Shown piece after piece: positions 1-10,900 of a DNA stretch of 64,000 nucleotides (positions within the stretch are counted from its first letter, which is position 1; each line of letters opens with the position of its first letter). A program made the translations under genes and the position numbers. This DNA is from Marchantia polymorpha subsp. ruderalis. Lineage: Eukaryota; Streptophyta; Marchantiopsida; Marchantiales; Marchantiaceae. Location: assembly GCA_037833965.1 (NCBI GenBank), contig AP031355.1, positions 9,511,501 through 9,575,500 of the forward strand, written 5' to 3'. The notes beneath the pieces are model-generated. The model was not told where the DNA came from, searched no databases, and was given only the letters and a program-made list of their open reading frames with translations.

Positions 1-1377
1 GCGGTGGGTCCTTTTGCGTGCGGATCGCTTCCTTCAACAGGTTGGCTACCTCGTTGCGGGTATCCGGAGCATAGTCCCGTTTCAGTAGGCGCACTGGCTC
101 GTCCTCGACTGCTGTCTGGGGGCGCACTGCTGGTGCCTCCCGCGTAGCCGAAGACTTCCGAGCAGGTCGCGAGTCGGACTTGCTGGATGTCTTCTCCTTT
201 CCTTTTCCCGTCCGGTCGTCGGGTCTCCGTTCGTGCTTGCGAGTGTCACGCTCTTGCTCCTTCGATTTCTTGGAACTACGAGTTTCGACCCGTGCGCACA
301 TGACCTCTTCAGCCGGCCATTCTTCGTCTTCGCCATCCCCGTCTGAACCTACTTCGACCTGGTTAACTTGCACGTCCTCCTTGGCAGGAGTGTTCACAAA
401 TCGTACCACTGGCCGAGGGACTGGTGGCTGATCACACTCTGGCGCAGTGTGCCCGACCTTCTTGCAATTACTACATGTCGGAGCATAATCGTTTCGCCTT
501 TTTGGATGGGGACACTGCGGTGAGAAGTGCCCAACTTCCCCGCAATTATAACAAGCTCGCGGTGGCGGTGGGTCAAACGTCCCTGGAGGTGCTCTCCGCC
601 TCACAGGTACCGTAGTGGCCCGATCCACCGGAATATATCGTGGGACTTGCATTGCTGAAACTGCAGGAGGGGTAGGAACCGACTGGACGGCGTAGGCTAT
701 CTCTTCGCTAGCCTCTCCATAGTACTGAGGGTGCTCTCCATAGTACGGTTGCGCCCACTCTACTGCGTTGACTGGATATGACGGCCGGGTGGTAAGGCAC
801 TCGGTGTTTGCATGTCCCACCGCCCCGCACGTAGTACACCATAAGTTCGCTCGCACTCTCCCGGGTGATTTTCTGCGATCATGCCCGCCTACCACTTGAA
901 CCTTGAGATCGGCGAAGTCCTTCACAAGGGTCTCCATCTTCGAAGCTATATCTCCCGGCGCTCTGTCCGTAGTCACTCGTCGGATGCCCTTTTTCTTTGC
1001 TGACCCATGCTTCTTCCTCTTCTTCTCCTCCTCCGACGATGAGGTTTCCTCTTCTTCGGATGAAGAACGGTTCTCGTCCGAAGACGATTCCTCCGATGAC
1101 GGAGTTGTACCTCTATGTCGTCTTCGCCCTCCCTTCGGTTTTCGTTCCTTCGACTCCCGTCTCTCTCTCCCTCTTCGGTTGAGAGTGGAAGTTTCGAAGG
1201 CTTCTGCCGATGCAATCACATCCTCTATAGTGTCGCACTTGCTGCGTCGGCAAAAAGTCTCCATCTCCCGAGTTAAACCGGTCACGTACCAATCCACAGC
1301 TTGTTGTACCGAGAAAGGGGACCCTGGTCCTGTTTTCGGTATTCTGTCGAGGAGGTCCAGAAATCTCTCAGTGTAGT
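1..1377 (-). pseudogene. gag: gag-protease of element A, central part, disrupted by solo LTR C
   Basis: Reverse complement matches codons from about residue 210 to 665 of the intact Gag-Pro at 51486-54317. It contains the Ser/Glu/Arg-rich stretch and all three CCHC zinc knuckles (CX2CX4HX4C); the two adjacent C-terminal knuckles lie near 435-560 and the first near 810-850. The protease part is off the left edge. The reading frame looks the same as the intact copy, but translation from the gag ATG (6864) would run into solo LTR C at the GTAGT target site (1373-1377), so this copy cannot make full Gag. I compared it by eye and may have missed a small indel. Confidence 0.85.
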
Positions 1378-2732
1378 TGTGGTAACACACTTTTTGTTTT
1401 TTTTGCAGAATTTAAACAATTTTAGAAAACTAGTACCAAAGCAGTGTTTGTAGCTAGAGAAGGGTACGCTAAATAGAGTGGATTGATGAGATCGTCACGA
1501 GGGCACCAAGAATCACGTAGTCGGATGTACCAACGCCAACATCTTCGGCGCCTTCGGCAAAAGCTCCTTTTTGAGGTGTCTCTACTCACGCGCCTCTAGC
1601 GTATAAGGAAGCTACGCTTCCGGCGCAGACACCTCAGGAGGGGGTTTTGCTAAAGACGTCAGGAGAAGGGCCCGGACCTCTAAAGGCATCCGACCATGAG
1701 TGCGCCTTCGGCGAAGCGCCGCTAGCGCGGAAAGGGAAAACCTTCATAACAATCGGGATACACGGTAGATCCAGTTGGTTGAAGTTGCATTAGAAAGAGC
1801 TCGGGACGCTCGTTCTAACGAGTCCAAGAGCGCCGGAGATGGATCAGGAATGGAGAAGTTATGAGCGTCGGAAAACTCGTAGTCGGACATGCGCCGTTCG
1901 CGCTAGGGTTCACAGCCGGAAAGGATTCCCGTACGCCCTCGGCGATGCGCCTTCGGCGGAATCACGCGCTCACAGGAGGAAACCAACTCAGAGTCGGAAG
2001 CGCCCTTGGCGGCTGTTCATGGAAGGAAAGCGCCGGTCGGATGTACGCCTCCGACGTGGCGCTGACGGCCGGATGCGCTGGCATGAGTTGCGCTGACGGA
2101 TATGCGCTGGCAGCAACGGACGAGGCATAAAGGACAAAATAGGCGGTACGACTGCGCGCCGGCGTAATTCGCTCCGGCTGGATGTGCGCCTCCAGCAAGG
2201 CGCCGACGGATAATGAACGCACCAGCGGCGACACGCCTCCGGAGAAGGGCGGATTAGGAAAAGACAACAGGGCCGACGTATACCCTGCAGCGGACTCGAG
2301 TCCGGAAGGTGGCGGCGGCGGGAGAATTCAGCGTTTAAGCATGCGAATGCGCGCAATGCGGGGACGTGAATTCGCGCATGCAAAGGGCGAACCGTTAAGC
2401 CGTATAGCCGGCTGCGTACGTTGCAACCAGTAAGAACGTTGGACGTTCTTGAAATCGGAGAAGAAAAGACTGCGCTCCAGTTTCATTCTCTCATTCTTGA
2501 CTTTGCAATTTCCAGTTCCAAGATTACGCGCAAGGGCGGAGCGACCTGCAGTGAGAGTAGAGAGTGCGGAGACGAGTTGCACAAGGATCTTGGCGGACCT
2601 TGAAAGAATTGGGAGTAGCGATCTTGAACGAGCGCAGAGAGAGTGAGCAGTCAGTGCTTGAGTGGCCGACGCGCAGTGGCGATTGTGAGAGAGTGAGCGA
2701 AAGGGAGAACGTTTGTGTGTGCAGGCAACGCA

Positions 2733-4262
2733 ATGTCGAAGGTTCCCCAACTGCGAGTGTCTCCACTCAGGGTGCCGCAGATCGGTCTACGCGCATTTCA
2801 AGATGTGCTGACGAGGCTGAAGCTCGATTTTCTCCTCTGGGGGTGGAATTGGACGTGTCCGGAGATGGTGCGCGAGTATCTGCAAGAGAGACACAAGCCT
2901 TCTCGCGGATTTCGCCCACACCCAGAGAGATGGGAAATTTGCAATTGGGCGCAGGTGTTGGGCAGGTGTGCCGGCGAGGAAGGGGATCTCCTCTTCGAGG
3001 CCGACAGCGTGAAAGTGTCCCAGGAGGAAGAAGTCTCTTACAATGAGCTCTTCAAGGTGGCTAGACATCCCAAGAACGGTTTCCGGACTCGGGATTACAA
3101 GGATCGATTGCGGAGAAATGTCGCGACAGCATTGCTGCAGATATTGCAGCCGACCAAGACCGTTTACATGCATGGTTGGCAGGTAGAGTTCGTGGAGCTA
3201 GTGTTGTCAGGAGCTCCGGTGCATTGGGCACGGCTCCTGTGGAAGGTGACGCGCCAACATGCGCAAGAAGAGAGGGGAGGAACGCTCAATCATCTATCGC
3301 CTTACTTAATCGTGTTTTACCGGGCGATGGGATGTTTGACGAATGCTGAGAAAACTCGGTTTCCGCAGCTGAGCCGGTCTTATCGAGGTAGATATTCGAG
3401 GGAGGCCGAAGTAGACACGGATCCGGACGAGGAACCTGCCAGTACGCCTCCGGCTCCGGCTCCAGCAAGAGCAGCAGAAGAACGTCGAAGTGAGCGCATT
3501 CCGCGAAAGCGGAAGTGGGATGAGAGACCTGAGGACAGGCAGCCGGAAGTGCCAGCTGCGCCGACTCGTGGTCGGCCCACCCCCGAACCTCACAGTCGAC
3601 CAAAACAGAGGGCACGCAAAATGCCAACTGTTACTGAGGAGACCAGGCGAACTCCGACCCGGCGGAATCTCACACAGGAAGAGATAATCGCTCAGATTCT
3701 AGGGAAGACGGCAGATACCTCTGCACAGAAGGCACCACGGCCTTCGGGAGGAGATGGACGGACTGACAGCCGGCCGACTGCGAGTCGGATTACTGAAGGT
3801 CGACAAGCGGAAGGAAGGCCAACTGAACGGCGCGTTGAACCGGACAGCAGGCCGGAAGCAGAAGAGAGTTTGGCTGACGAGCCAACAATCCTCAAAGGGT
3901 CGTCTTCGGCGGAAGGCACTTCTGGAAGAACGCCCCCAACAAGCAGGCCAAGTGGAGTCAAGACGCGCAGGGTGTATCCGACTCCCAGTCGGACAACTGC
4001 TGGTCGGCCGACTGCGAGTCGGACAACAGAGAGTCAGCCGGATTCGCCGACTGCGAGACGGATGGGGCCAACGACCAATGTGCGGACGCCTTCGGCGGAC
4101 GCACCTTCAGCAAGGACACCTTCCGCGCAGATTGCGCCAGAAGGACAGGCAGCAGAAGCGGGCGGTGCAAGAGTGACAAAAGTCGCTGCCCTTCACAAAC
4201 CGAAGATCGAGCCGGAACAGGGGCTCAAGCAGTGGGATCTCCCACTGCCCTGGATATTTTAG
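2733..4262 (+). CDS. LTR-U3 ORF, divergent subfamily, N-terminal part
   Basis: Start chosen at the ATG at 2733 (MSKVPQLRV). The context AACGCAATG is the same as at the internal Met85 (MTRPSRLRM) of the long ORFs in the other LTRs, and homology begins just there. Residues 1 to about 220 align with the globular region of the 1034-1045 aa proteins: shared landmarks are FLLWGWN, the WAQ.LGRCAG block, RTRDYKDR, HWA and GGTLNHLSP. A low-complexity Pro/Arg/Thr part follows. The frame ends at 4262, while the homologous C-terminal half is open in another frame from 4232, so a single frameshift separates them. Function unknown. Confidence 0.7.
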   Translation: MSKVPQLRVSPLRVPQIGLRAFQDVLTRLKLDFLLWGWNWTCPEMVREYLQERHKPSRGFRPHPERWEICNWAQVLGRCAGEEGDLLFEADSVKVSQEEEVSYNELFKVARHPKNGFRTRDYKDRLRRNVATALLQILQPTKTVYMHGWQVEFVELVLSGAPVHWARLLWKVTRQHAQEERGGTLNHLSPYLIVFYRAMGCLTNAEKTRFPQLSRSYRGRYSREAEVDTDPDEEPASTPPAPAPARAAEERRSERIPRKRKWDERPEDRQPEVPAAPTRGRPTPEPHSRPKQRARKMPTVTEETRRTPTRRNLTQEEIIAQILGKTADTSAQKAPRPSGGDGRTDSRPTASRITEGRQAEGRPTERRVEPDSRPEAEESLADEPTILKGSSSAEGTSGRTPPTSRPSGVKTRRVYPTPSRTTAGRPTASRTTESQPDSPTARRMGPTTNVRTPSADAPSARTPSAQIAPEGQAAEAGGARVTKVAALHKPKIEPEQGLKQWDLPLPWIF

Positions 4263-5278
4263 CAGGCAGTGGAGCAGCAGTCGCAGCAGAAGCTGCTGCG
4301 CGCCACAGTTCCAGGGAGTCGCCAAGGGATTCGGTGGCGACTGAAATCCTCGAGACTGAGGATGATACGAGCTCGGAAGAGCAGGAAGCGGATTCGGTGC
4401 AGAAAACGCCAACAGGGGTGCTGTGCGAACAGATAGTTCCACTCCTGCGATATCTGGATCGCAAGACATCCAAATACGGAAGTGCCTTAAAACCGCAGTC
4501 TTATGTGGAGACTATCAGGCGAAGGACGAGGATCAAGGTGGCAAAGTGGGCCTCTAGTTGCCAAGTATATGTGGAAAGGAACACCGCCCTCCAACAACAC
4601 CTGGCGGTCACCCAGAAGCTATACCAAGCCTTGCAGCAGCAGAAGGAGGATGCGGCGACGAAAAGTCAGGCGGATGCCGAACTAATACGGGCAAAGATCG
4701 AGTTGGAACTGCAGCAGGAGCGGAGACAGAACAAAGTCCTAGCAGCCGAGCTTGCGCGCCAGACGCGCGCCTTAGAAGAAAGTCAAAGAGCCCGCAAGGA
4801 GGATGAGGAGTTGTTGTGCAACTTGCAATCCGAGTGCTCGGATTTGAGGGCACAACGTGCGGGATTAGAAATGCAGCTGGCCGAGGTGGAGAGCAGCTGC
4901 AGGGCGCGAGGAGAGTTGGCGGCACAGGTGACTCGTTGTCTAAAAGGATACACCCATTGGGAGGTGGCAGCCCAAGAGAGGATCACACTCAGGGAGTTCG
5001 AGCTTCGGGCGGCGGCATTGACGGAAGGTGACAGTCGGAGTCGGCGGCGAGTGGCGAGAAAATTAGAAACCTTCTTGTCGGGTGCGCGCGACACTATGGC
5101 GCACTTGCAGTCGGAAGTCACCACAGCGCTCCGACGCCTGGGGTTACGCAGCCGGTCGGAAGACTGGCAAGGTAGAGATAGTACGCGGAGCAGTCCGGCG
5201 CGCAGGAGGCGCAGCACCGGATCTGCTGAGTGCAGTAGAGTAGTTTGGTTTCGCGCAGATACTGCGAGTGGTAGATAG
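4232..5278 (+). CDS. LTR-U3 ORF, divergent subfamily, C-terminal coiled-coil part (frame-shifted)
   Basis: Open frame of 348 codons that aligns with the C-terminal half of the long LTR protein: SALDIL/TALDIL, the acidic stretch, then LLRYLDRK, a long Leu/Glu/Gln/Arg heptad-rich coiled coil, HCLKGYAHWEV/RCLKGYTHWEV, LTLREFELRAA, the SRSRR block and the WQGR...RRRRSTGSAECS tail. It overlaps the upstream ORF by 31 nt in a different frame. This may be one mutated gene (most likely) or a programmed frameshift. The stop at 5276-5278 is 33 bp before the TATA box, as in the other copies. Confidence 0.65.
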   Translation: MGSPTALDILAGSGAAVAAEAAARHSSRESPRDSVATEILETEDDTSSEEQEADSVQKTPTGVLCEQIVPLLRYLDRKTSKYGSALKPQSYVETIRRRTRIKVAKWASSCQVYVERNTALQQHLAVTQKLYQALQQQKEDAATKSQADAELIRAKIELELQQERRQNKVLAAELARQTRALEESQRARKEDEELLCNLQSECSDLRAQRAGLEMQLAEVESSCRARGELAAQVTRCLKGYTHWEVAAQERITLREFELRAAALTEGDSRSRRRVARKLETFLSGARDTMAHLQSEVTTALRRLGLRSRSEDWQGRDSTRSSPARRRRSTGSAECSRVVWFRADTASGR

Positions 5279-5311
5279 GATAGCGTAGTGCTAGTTAGAA
5301 TCTTTTGAGGG

Positions 5312-5340
5312 TATAAAGTAGATCAAGGCGTTTTGCCTTG
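5312..5340 (+). promoter_or_regulatory. LTR C core promoter: TATAAAG box plus hairpin
   Basis: TATAAAG at 5312-5318, preceded by repeated GTAGTG motifs, and followed by the perfect hairpin CAAGGC-GTTTT-GCCTTG at 5324-5340. The same arrangement occurs in every LTR here. It places the ORF in U3 and roughly the last 0.9 kb in R plus U5. Confidence 0.7.
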
Positions 5341-6234
5341 GGACTCTTCCAGTTTCGGAAGTGCAGATCAGGAACTCACTTTCTTGGCGTGTTTGTGCAT
5401 TTTGGTCCTGGCACCACGTAGAGAAGCTGCAGCATAGCGAAGTTACCGTATGTTGTAGTTGAAGGCCTTCGGCTGAATGTTCAGAGCTAGTACCCGGTTA
5501 GAGACTTGAGTAGTGCGGATCTGCACCTGCGGGTGATTTCTGATGCTCAGAGCCGGCTGCGAGTTAGATACTTGAACAGTTCCCCCTTACTCCTTCGAGT
5601 GACATATCCTGATTGTACTCCTACGGGAAGTTTCCCCTGAATGCCAATGTGAAGTTTCATTACTTCGTGTAAACCTTGGTTTGTAATTCAGGTTGTGTGT
5701 GTGTTACTGGATCGTGTTTTCAGTAAGTTCTCAGTCGGGTCTGCACTCCCTGCGTTTTGTGTGATAGTCGAGGGTGACGTCCACGGCGTACGTAGAGGCT
5801 TCGTTCCGAAGTGAGAAGTCCAGTCCGGGTACCCCCGCTAGTTCCTGGCGGAAGGGCAGTAAAAGCCGGAGTGGGAGGCACTTCCTGCAGAACCTCTGAG
5901 TGAACTTGCGAGACACTTTCCTCCTGAAATCCGAAGCGGAGGTCCTGACCGACCTCCGAGTTGTGCTTTTTGCCAGTTTCAGGTGTGTGTGTGTGTGTTG
6001 AGAGACCAAGCTGTACCGTGCATCCTCCGAGCATCCTCCGAGTTGAGATCCTCCTCCGAGTCGAGCCTCCGAGTCGAGCACTGCAGTATTTCTGGGAGTG
6101 ACAGTCGCCTAGAATTCAAACTCTACCAAAAGTCTGTTAAATGTGACACTTTTACTCTGTGTGTTGCCTCTGTCCCTGTGGGTTCGATCTTTTTACCACC
6201 ATACTGCAGTTTTAGCCTTTGGTGGGTTATTACA

Positions 6235-6864
6235 GTAGTCACGCAAACTCTCCTTCTTCTCTCGCTGCAAATTACGTAACTTCGTCAAAACCCGGCTGTC
6301 GTAGCCGAGCTCGCGAAAGCGGCGAAGGAACTTCTCCTTCAGCTGGGCCCATGTTGTCAACCCAGTCGGATCGATGCTCTCGTGATTATACCAACTCCTC
6401 GCTTTCTTCCGCAGAAGGCTTGGAAAGATCCTTAGTCGGTCGTCGTCTGCGATCTCGCGATTGGCAATAGACACCGACTCGAATAACTTGATGTATGAAT
6501 CTGCATCGTCGTCATCCCCACTCCCTTTATACTTTGGGTAGGAATGTTTAGTAATCGGCTGAGGTAGCCGCACATTGGCTTGTCCGTCCGCCATCGGTGT
6601 GTCTGTCGACGGTTCTCGGGCGGTCGGTTCTACTTCACTAGGCGGGTCCGTGCAAGGAATATCTAGTAGAACTGTAAGCAACAAGTTTGGTTCCGAGTCG
6701 TCGGGGGTAGGTTCCCCAAGGATGTCGGCCGAACTAGGCTTAGGTACTCTTTTTGGTGTTTTCTTGTTTTGACGCCGTGTCTCTTCCACGGCCTTCTCTG
6801 AATCTCGTCGGAACTTGCGGACAGCTCTAGCACTTAGGTTGCTCCCGCCAGCCCCAGTCGACAT
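6235..6864 (-). pseudogene. gag: gag of element A, 5' part, disrupted by solo LTR C
   Basis: Starts at ATG 6864 (MSTGAGGSN...), 47 nt downstream of the PBS, the same start as the intact copy at 51486. It covers residues 1 to about 210: a basic/disordered N-terminus, then the retrotransposon Gag core with SWYNHESIDP, TWAQLKEKFLRRFRELGYDS and the REKKESLRDY helix. The frame is open to the insertion point of solo LTR C, where it reads into the LTR end. Before the insertion it joined 1-1377 at the GTAGT site. Confidence 0.88.
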
Positions 6865-6910
6865 TCACCGAGCATGGCTGCTCGTAAAAACCCCGGTGTT
6901 GACGCAACTG

Positions 6911-6928
6911 TCCCCGGCAGCGGCGCCA
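6911..6928 (-). other. Primer-binding site of element A (tRNA-Asp type)
   Basis: The minus strand reads TGGCGCCGCTGCCGGGGA, complementary to a tRNA-Asp-like 3' end with CCA. It lies 22 nt inside the LTR end (6951) instead of the usual 0-5 nt. The spacer can form a small AAGAAG/CTTCTT hairpin. Confidence 0.8.
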
Positions 6929-7898
6929 AAAAGAAGTTGTCGGCTTCTTATGTAATAACCCACTAAAGGCTAAAACTGCAATATAGTGGTAGAAAGGTCG
7001 AACCCACAGGGACAGAGGAACACACGGGGTACAAAGTGTCACGTTTTAACAGACTATTGAGGAGTTTGAATTCTCAGGCGACTGTCACTCCCAGCAAATA
7101 CTGCAAGTGTCCACTCGGAGCGCACTCGGAGGTCGCACAGTGCAGCGTAACACACACACACACACACACACCTGAAACTACAGAAACACAACCCAGAGAT
7201 CCGTTAGGACCTCTACTTCAAGATTTCAGGGGGAAAGTCTCTCACGAGCACACTCGGCAAAGCTGCGGGCAGTGACTTCCAACTCCGGCTTTTACAACGC
7301 TTCCACTAGCTTGCTGCTAGTGTAGGAAACCCGGTTTGGACTACATACTTCGGATCGAAGTCACTCCTACGCGGTGAACAACACTCTCAACTCACAAAAC
7401 GCGCAGAGAACACAGGTCCGCACTGAAGGACTCACTGTGAAACATTCCAGTAACACAACAACAGTCTATTGAAGAGTTTGAATTCTCAGGCACTTGTCAT
7501 TCCCAGAAATACTACAGGGGTTACCCTCAAGGCACCTGCTGCAGCGTAACCTGAATTTACAACCAAGGCTTACACGAAGTAGCAAAACTTCACTTTGGCA
7601 TTCAGGGGAAAAATCCCAAAGGAGTACAATCAGAAAGAAACACTCGAAGGTGTAGGGGCGAAACTGTTCAAGTATCTAACTAGTCACTGGCTCTGAGCAT
7701 CGGCAGTCACCCGCAGGTGCAGTTCCGAACTACTCAAGTCTCTAACCAATGTACTAGCTCTGAACATTCGGCCGAAGGCCTTCAGCTACAAAATGCGGAA
7801 CGCTAAGTTGTAACTCCTCGTGCGTGGTGACAGAACTCAAGGACACAAACACGCAAAGGAAATGGGTTCCTGATCTGCACTTCTGATGGGAAAGAACC

Positions 7899-7927
7899 CC
7901 AGGCAAAACGCCTGGAACTATTTTATA
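7899..7927 (-). promoter_or_regulatory. LTR A core promoter: TATAAAAT box plus hairpin
   Basis: TATAAAAT on the minus strand at 7920-7927, 36 bp after the ORF stop, followed by the hairpin CCAGGC-GTTTT-GCCTGG (7899-7915). Confidence 0.72.
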
Positions 7928-7963
7928 CCTTCTAGGTCCTACCTAGCACTACACTGCACTACG

Positions 7964-10900
7964 CTACACGCCTGCACGGAACCACGCTACACTACACTCC
8001 GCGGAACCTGTACTACGTCTCCTACGCGGCCGACTGCCGCGCACTAACTCCCTACCCTGCCACTCTTCCGCTCGACTACGCAGTCCCAACCGCTGCAACG
8101 CCGCGGACACCTCCCCCTCGAGGGCGGACATGGTATCCTGTGCCTTCGACAGAAAGGCCTCGAGCTTCTTCGCTACCTTCCGCCGACTCCTACTGTCGCC
8201 TGACAACAACCCGGCTGCGCGCAATTCAAACTCACGCAGTGTGAGTTTCTCCTGCGCCTTCACTTCCCAGTGGGCGTAGCCCTTGAGACAGTGGGCGACT
8301 CGCCTCGCCGTCTCCACCTTCGTGCGATCCGCCTCCTTTCTGCGATCCTCTTCAATCGTCACTAATTGCGATTCGGCTTCAGCACGTTGCGCTCTCAATT
8401 CGCCACACTCTGACTGCAAACTGCGGATTAATTCTTCATCCGCCTGCCGTGCGAGCTGACATTGTTCCAACAACCGCGTCTGTCGCACGAGCTCCTCTGA
8501 AAAAATCCGATTCTGGGCCTGCTCAGAATCGAGTGCTTCCTTGACCTTCACCTGCTCCTTGGTGAGCTCGCCCAGTTTCTCATCCTTCATCTTCTCGGAG
8601 TGCTTGTAGAATTTCTGATTAAGCTTGTACTGTCCCCACAAGCACTCATGCTTCTCCTTCAAGTCCCTCAACTCCTGGTCCACTCTAGCTAATAGCTTGC
8701 TAGTGTGGACTTTAGTGCGAGTCCGCCTGCGCACTAACTCGATGTAAGATCCCGGCTGGAGTGGGTCGGCGTATTTATCGACCTTGCGATCCAAGTACCG
8801 CAGCAACGGAATCACCTGCTCAGAGAGTGCCGCCGCCGGCGCTCCAACAATTTCCTCCTCCTCCTCCTCGGTGTCTTCTGCTCCTGACATTTCTTCCGTG
8901 GAGCCTCCGTCGTCATCATCCGAGTGGAGAATTTCAGTCGCCATTGATTGTGTCGGCGACTGCCCCGAGTGGGGCTGCACGTCCTCGACGTGTACTGCCT
9001 GCGAAGGCACGGCTGCAGCCTCGCTGCTCGTCGCCAAAATGTCTAAGGCGGAAGGCGAATGTATCCGAGCGGCATCCCCGTCGCTCGCTGGTTGATTGCC
9101 TACCGCATTCTCTCTGTCGCCGTCGTCCGTCGCCGAAGGCGATTGAGCGGAGGGTGGCTGCGCGGGGTTGGATTGCGCATCGCGTATCGAGATTTCATCC
9201 CGCGGACAGTCACTCCGCTCCTCCGTCTGCTGCTCCCTCGATCGGTCCGTGGGGGCTGTGCCCGGCCCGTGCGCAGGCGCATTTGCCGGCGCCTTGTCCG
9301 TCGCAGGCGTAGCGCCGCGGACATCTATCGCCGAAGGCGACATGGCCGGGGGCCGCACGCCCGATGTTCCTTGGCCTATAGGCCCTACCGCCGAAGGCGC
9401 ATCTATCGGCGGACTTCCCGCCGATGGTGCGGCCTCCGCACGCTCTCTGCTCGTATCTCCTCGGCTCGAAGGCCCTGGCGCCGAAGGCGCAAATTGCGGC
9501 GCGTGGTGCGCCGGAGGGTCTGGCCCCGAGGGCCGGTGTCTCGTAGGCGGTTCTTCCGCCGGCTCCTTCCCCTTCCTGCGTTGGAACGGGGGTGATTCTT
9601 GCCTGTGCACAGGTGGCACGTGTGGAGGTGTCCTGTGCACAGGCGACCTGCGCACAGGTGAGCGCCTGTGCATAGGCGGACTGCTCCTTCCCACGCGTAA
9701 GCGTAGATCCACGTCCACTTGTGTTCGCCGGTCCGCGGAGGCTCGTCCGTCCGCGGATGTTCGCCTGTGCGCAAACGGAACATCTGTCCGCATCGCACGT
9801 GGTAACTCCGGAGGCCCTTGGCCCGTAGGCGGCCTCTCTCCCGACGAGGTTGCAGCGTGGCCCGTTGTTCCTTGGGTCGTCCGCGCTTCCTCTCGCCTTT
9901 CTGGCGACGCACTTCCTATCTCCGTCGCAATCGTCGCCGTGTCTGCACTGTCAGCTGGTAACACCAGTCTGCGTGCCTTCTGCTTCGGCCGGCTGTATGG
10001 CTCGCACAGCGGCCGCGGTCGAATGGGAGCAGAGGGTTCTTGATGCTGCTCCTCTTCGGACTCTTCCCTCCATCGCCGCTTCCGCGGCACTCGCGCTGCA
10101 GGAGTGTGTCTCCCTTCATCCCTCCGTCTTGATGGGGTAGAAGTCGGTGACTCCTCCGCATCAGTGTCGACCTCGTTCTCCCGCACATACTTCCCGGGAT
10201 GGTCGATGGACAATGGCGGAAAATGTTCAAGCTCCGCCGCTGTCAAGCAATTCCGCTGCCGATAAAAATTGATGAGGAAAGGAGAAAGATGGTTTAGAGT
10301 TCCCCCCTTCTCCTCAAACGCGTGCTGTCGCATCACCCTGTGCAGGATGCTCGCCCAGTGAATTGGAGTTCCCTCGATGACGCACTCCACAAAAGAGACC
10401 TGCCACAATGTGATGTAGCAGGCGCGGTGCGGCTGCAGTAATTGCATCAGCGCCGCGGACAGAGTCCGGCGAAATCGATCCTTGTAATCACGGGTCCTGT
10501 ACCCATTCTTGGTAGACCTCCCGGTCTTGAACAGCTCCACAAATTGCGCCTCTTCTTGCTTGGTCACCTTGATGCTCTCACTGTCGAAAAGGAGATGCCC
10601 TGGCATGCCAGCACATCTTCCCAACGCCTGCGCCCAATCTTGGACTGTCCACCGATCAACATGCGGACGCAATCCGCGCGAGGGTGGTCCCTGTGGCTCT
10701 AGCCACTCGCGCACCATATTCGCGCAGATGTAATTCCATCCCCATAGCAAGAAATCGAGCTTTCTTGCTATTAAGCGCTCTTCGAAAGCGCGCAGCCCGT
10801 TCTGCGGCAGGCGAAGTGGCACCATCCGCAATCTGCTCGGTCTCGTCATTGCGTTCCTGGGGTTCGCTCGCCCGCTCATTCTACTTCCGCACTGTCCGCG

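Larger units (their letters stand above)
1378..6234 (+). repeat. Solo LTR C (divergent subfamily), 4857 bp, TSD GTAGT
   Basis: Begins TGTGGTAACACAC and ends GGGTTATTACA, the TG...CA ends of this LTR family. The flanks are a perfect 5-bp duplication GTAGT (1373-1377 and 6235-6239), and the gag of element A resumes directly after it, so this is a clean insertion reduced to a solo LTR. It is clearly diverged from the 5.4-kb LTRs (different first 150 bp, different U3) but shares the TATA/hairpin block, the R-U5 region and a U3 ORF. The segment 1400-2700 has no gene: it holds one U3 hairpin module (about 1740-1880) and many CCTTCGGCG-type palindromes. Confidence 0.93.
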
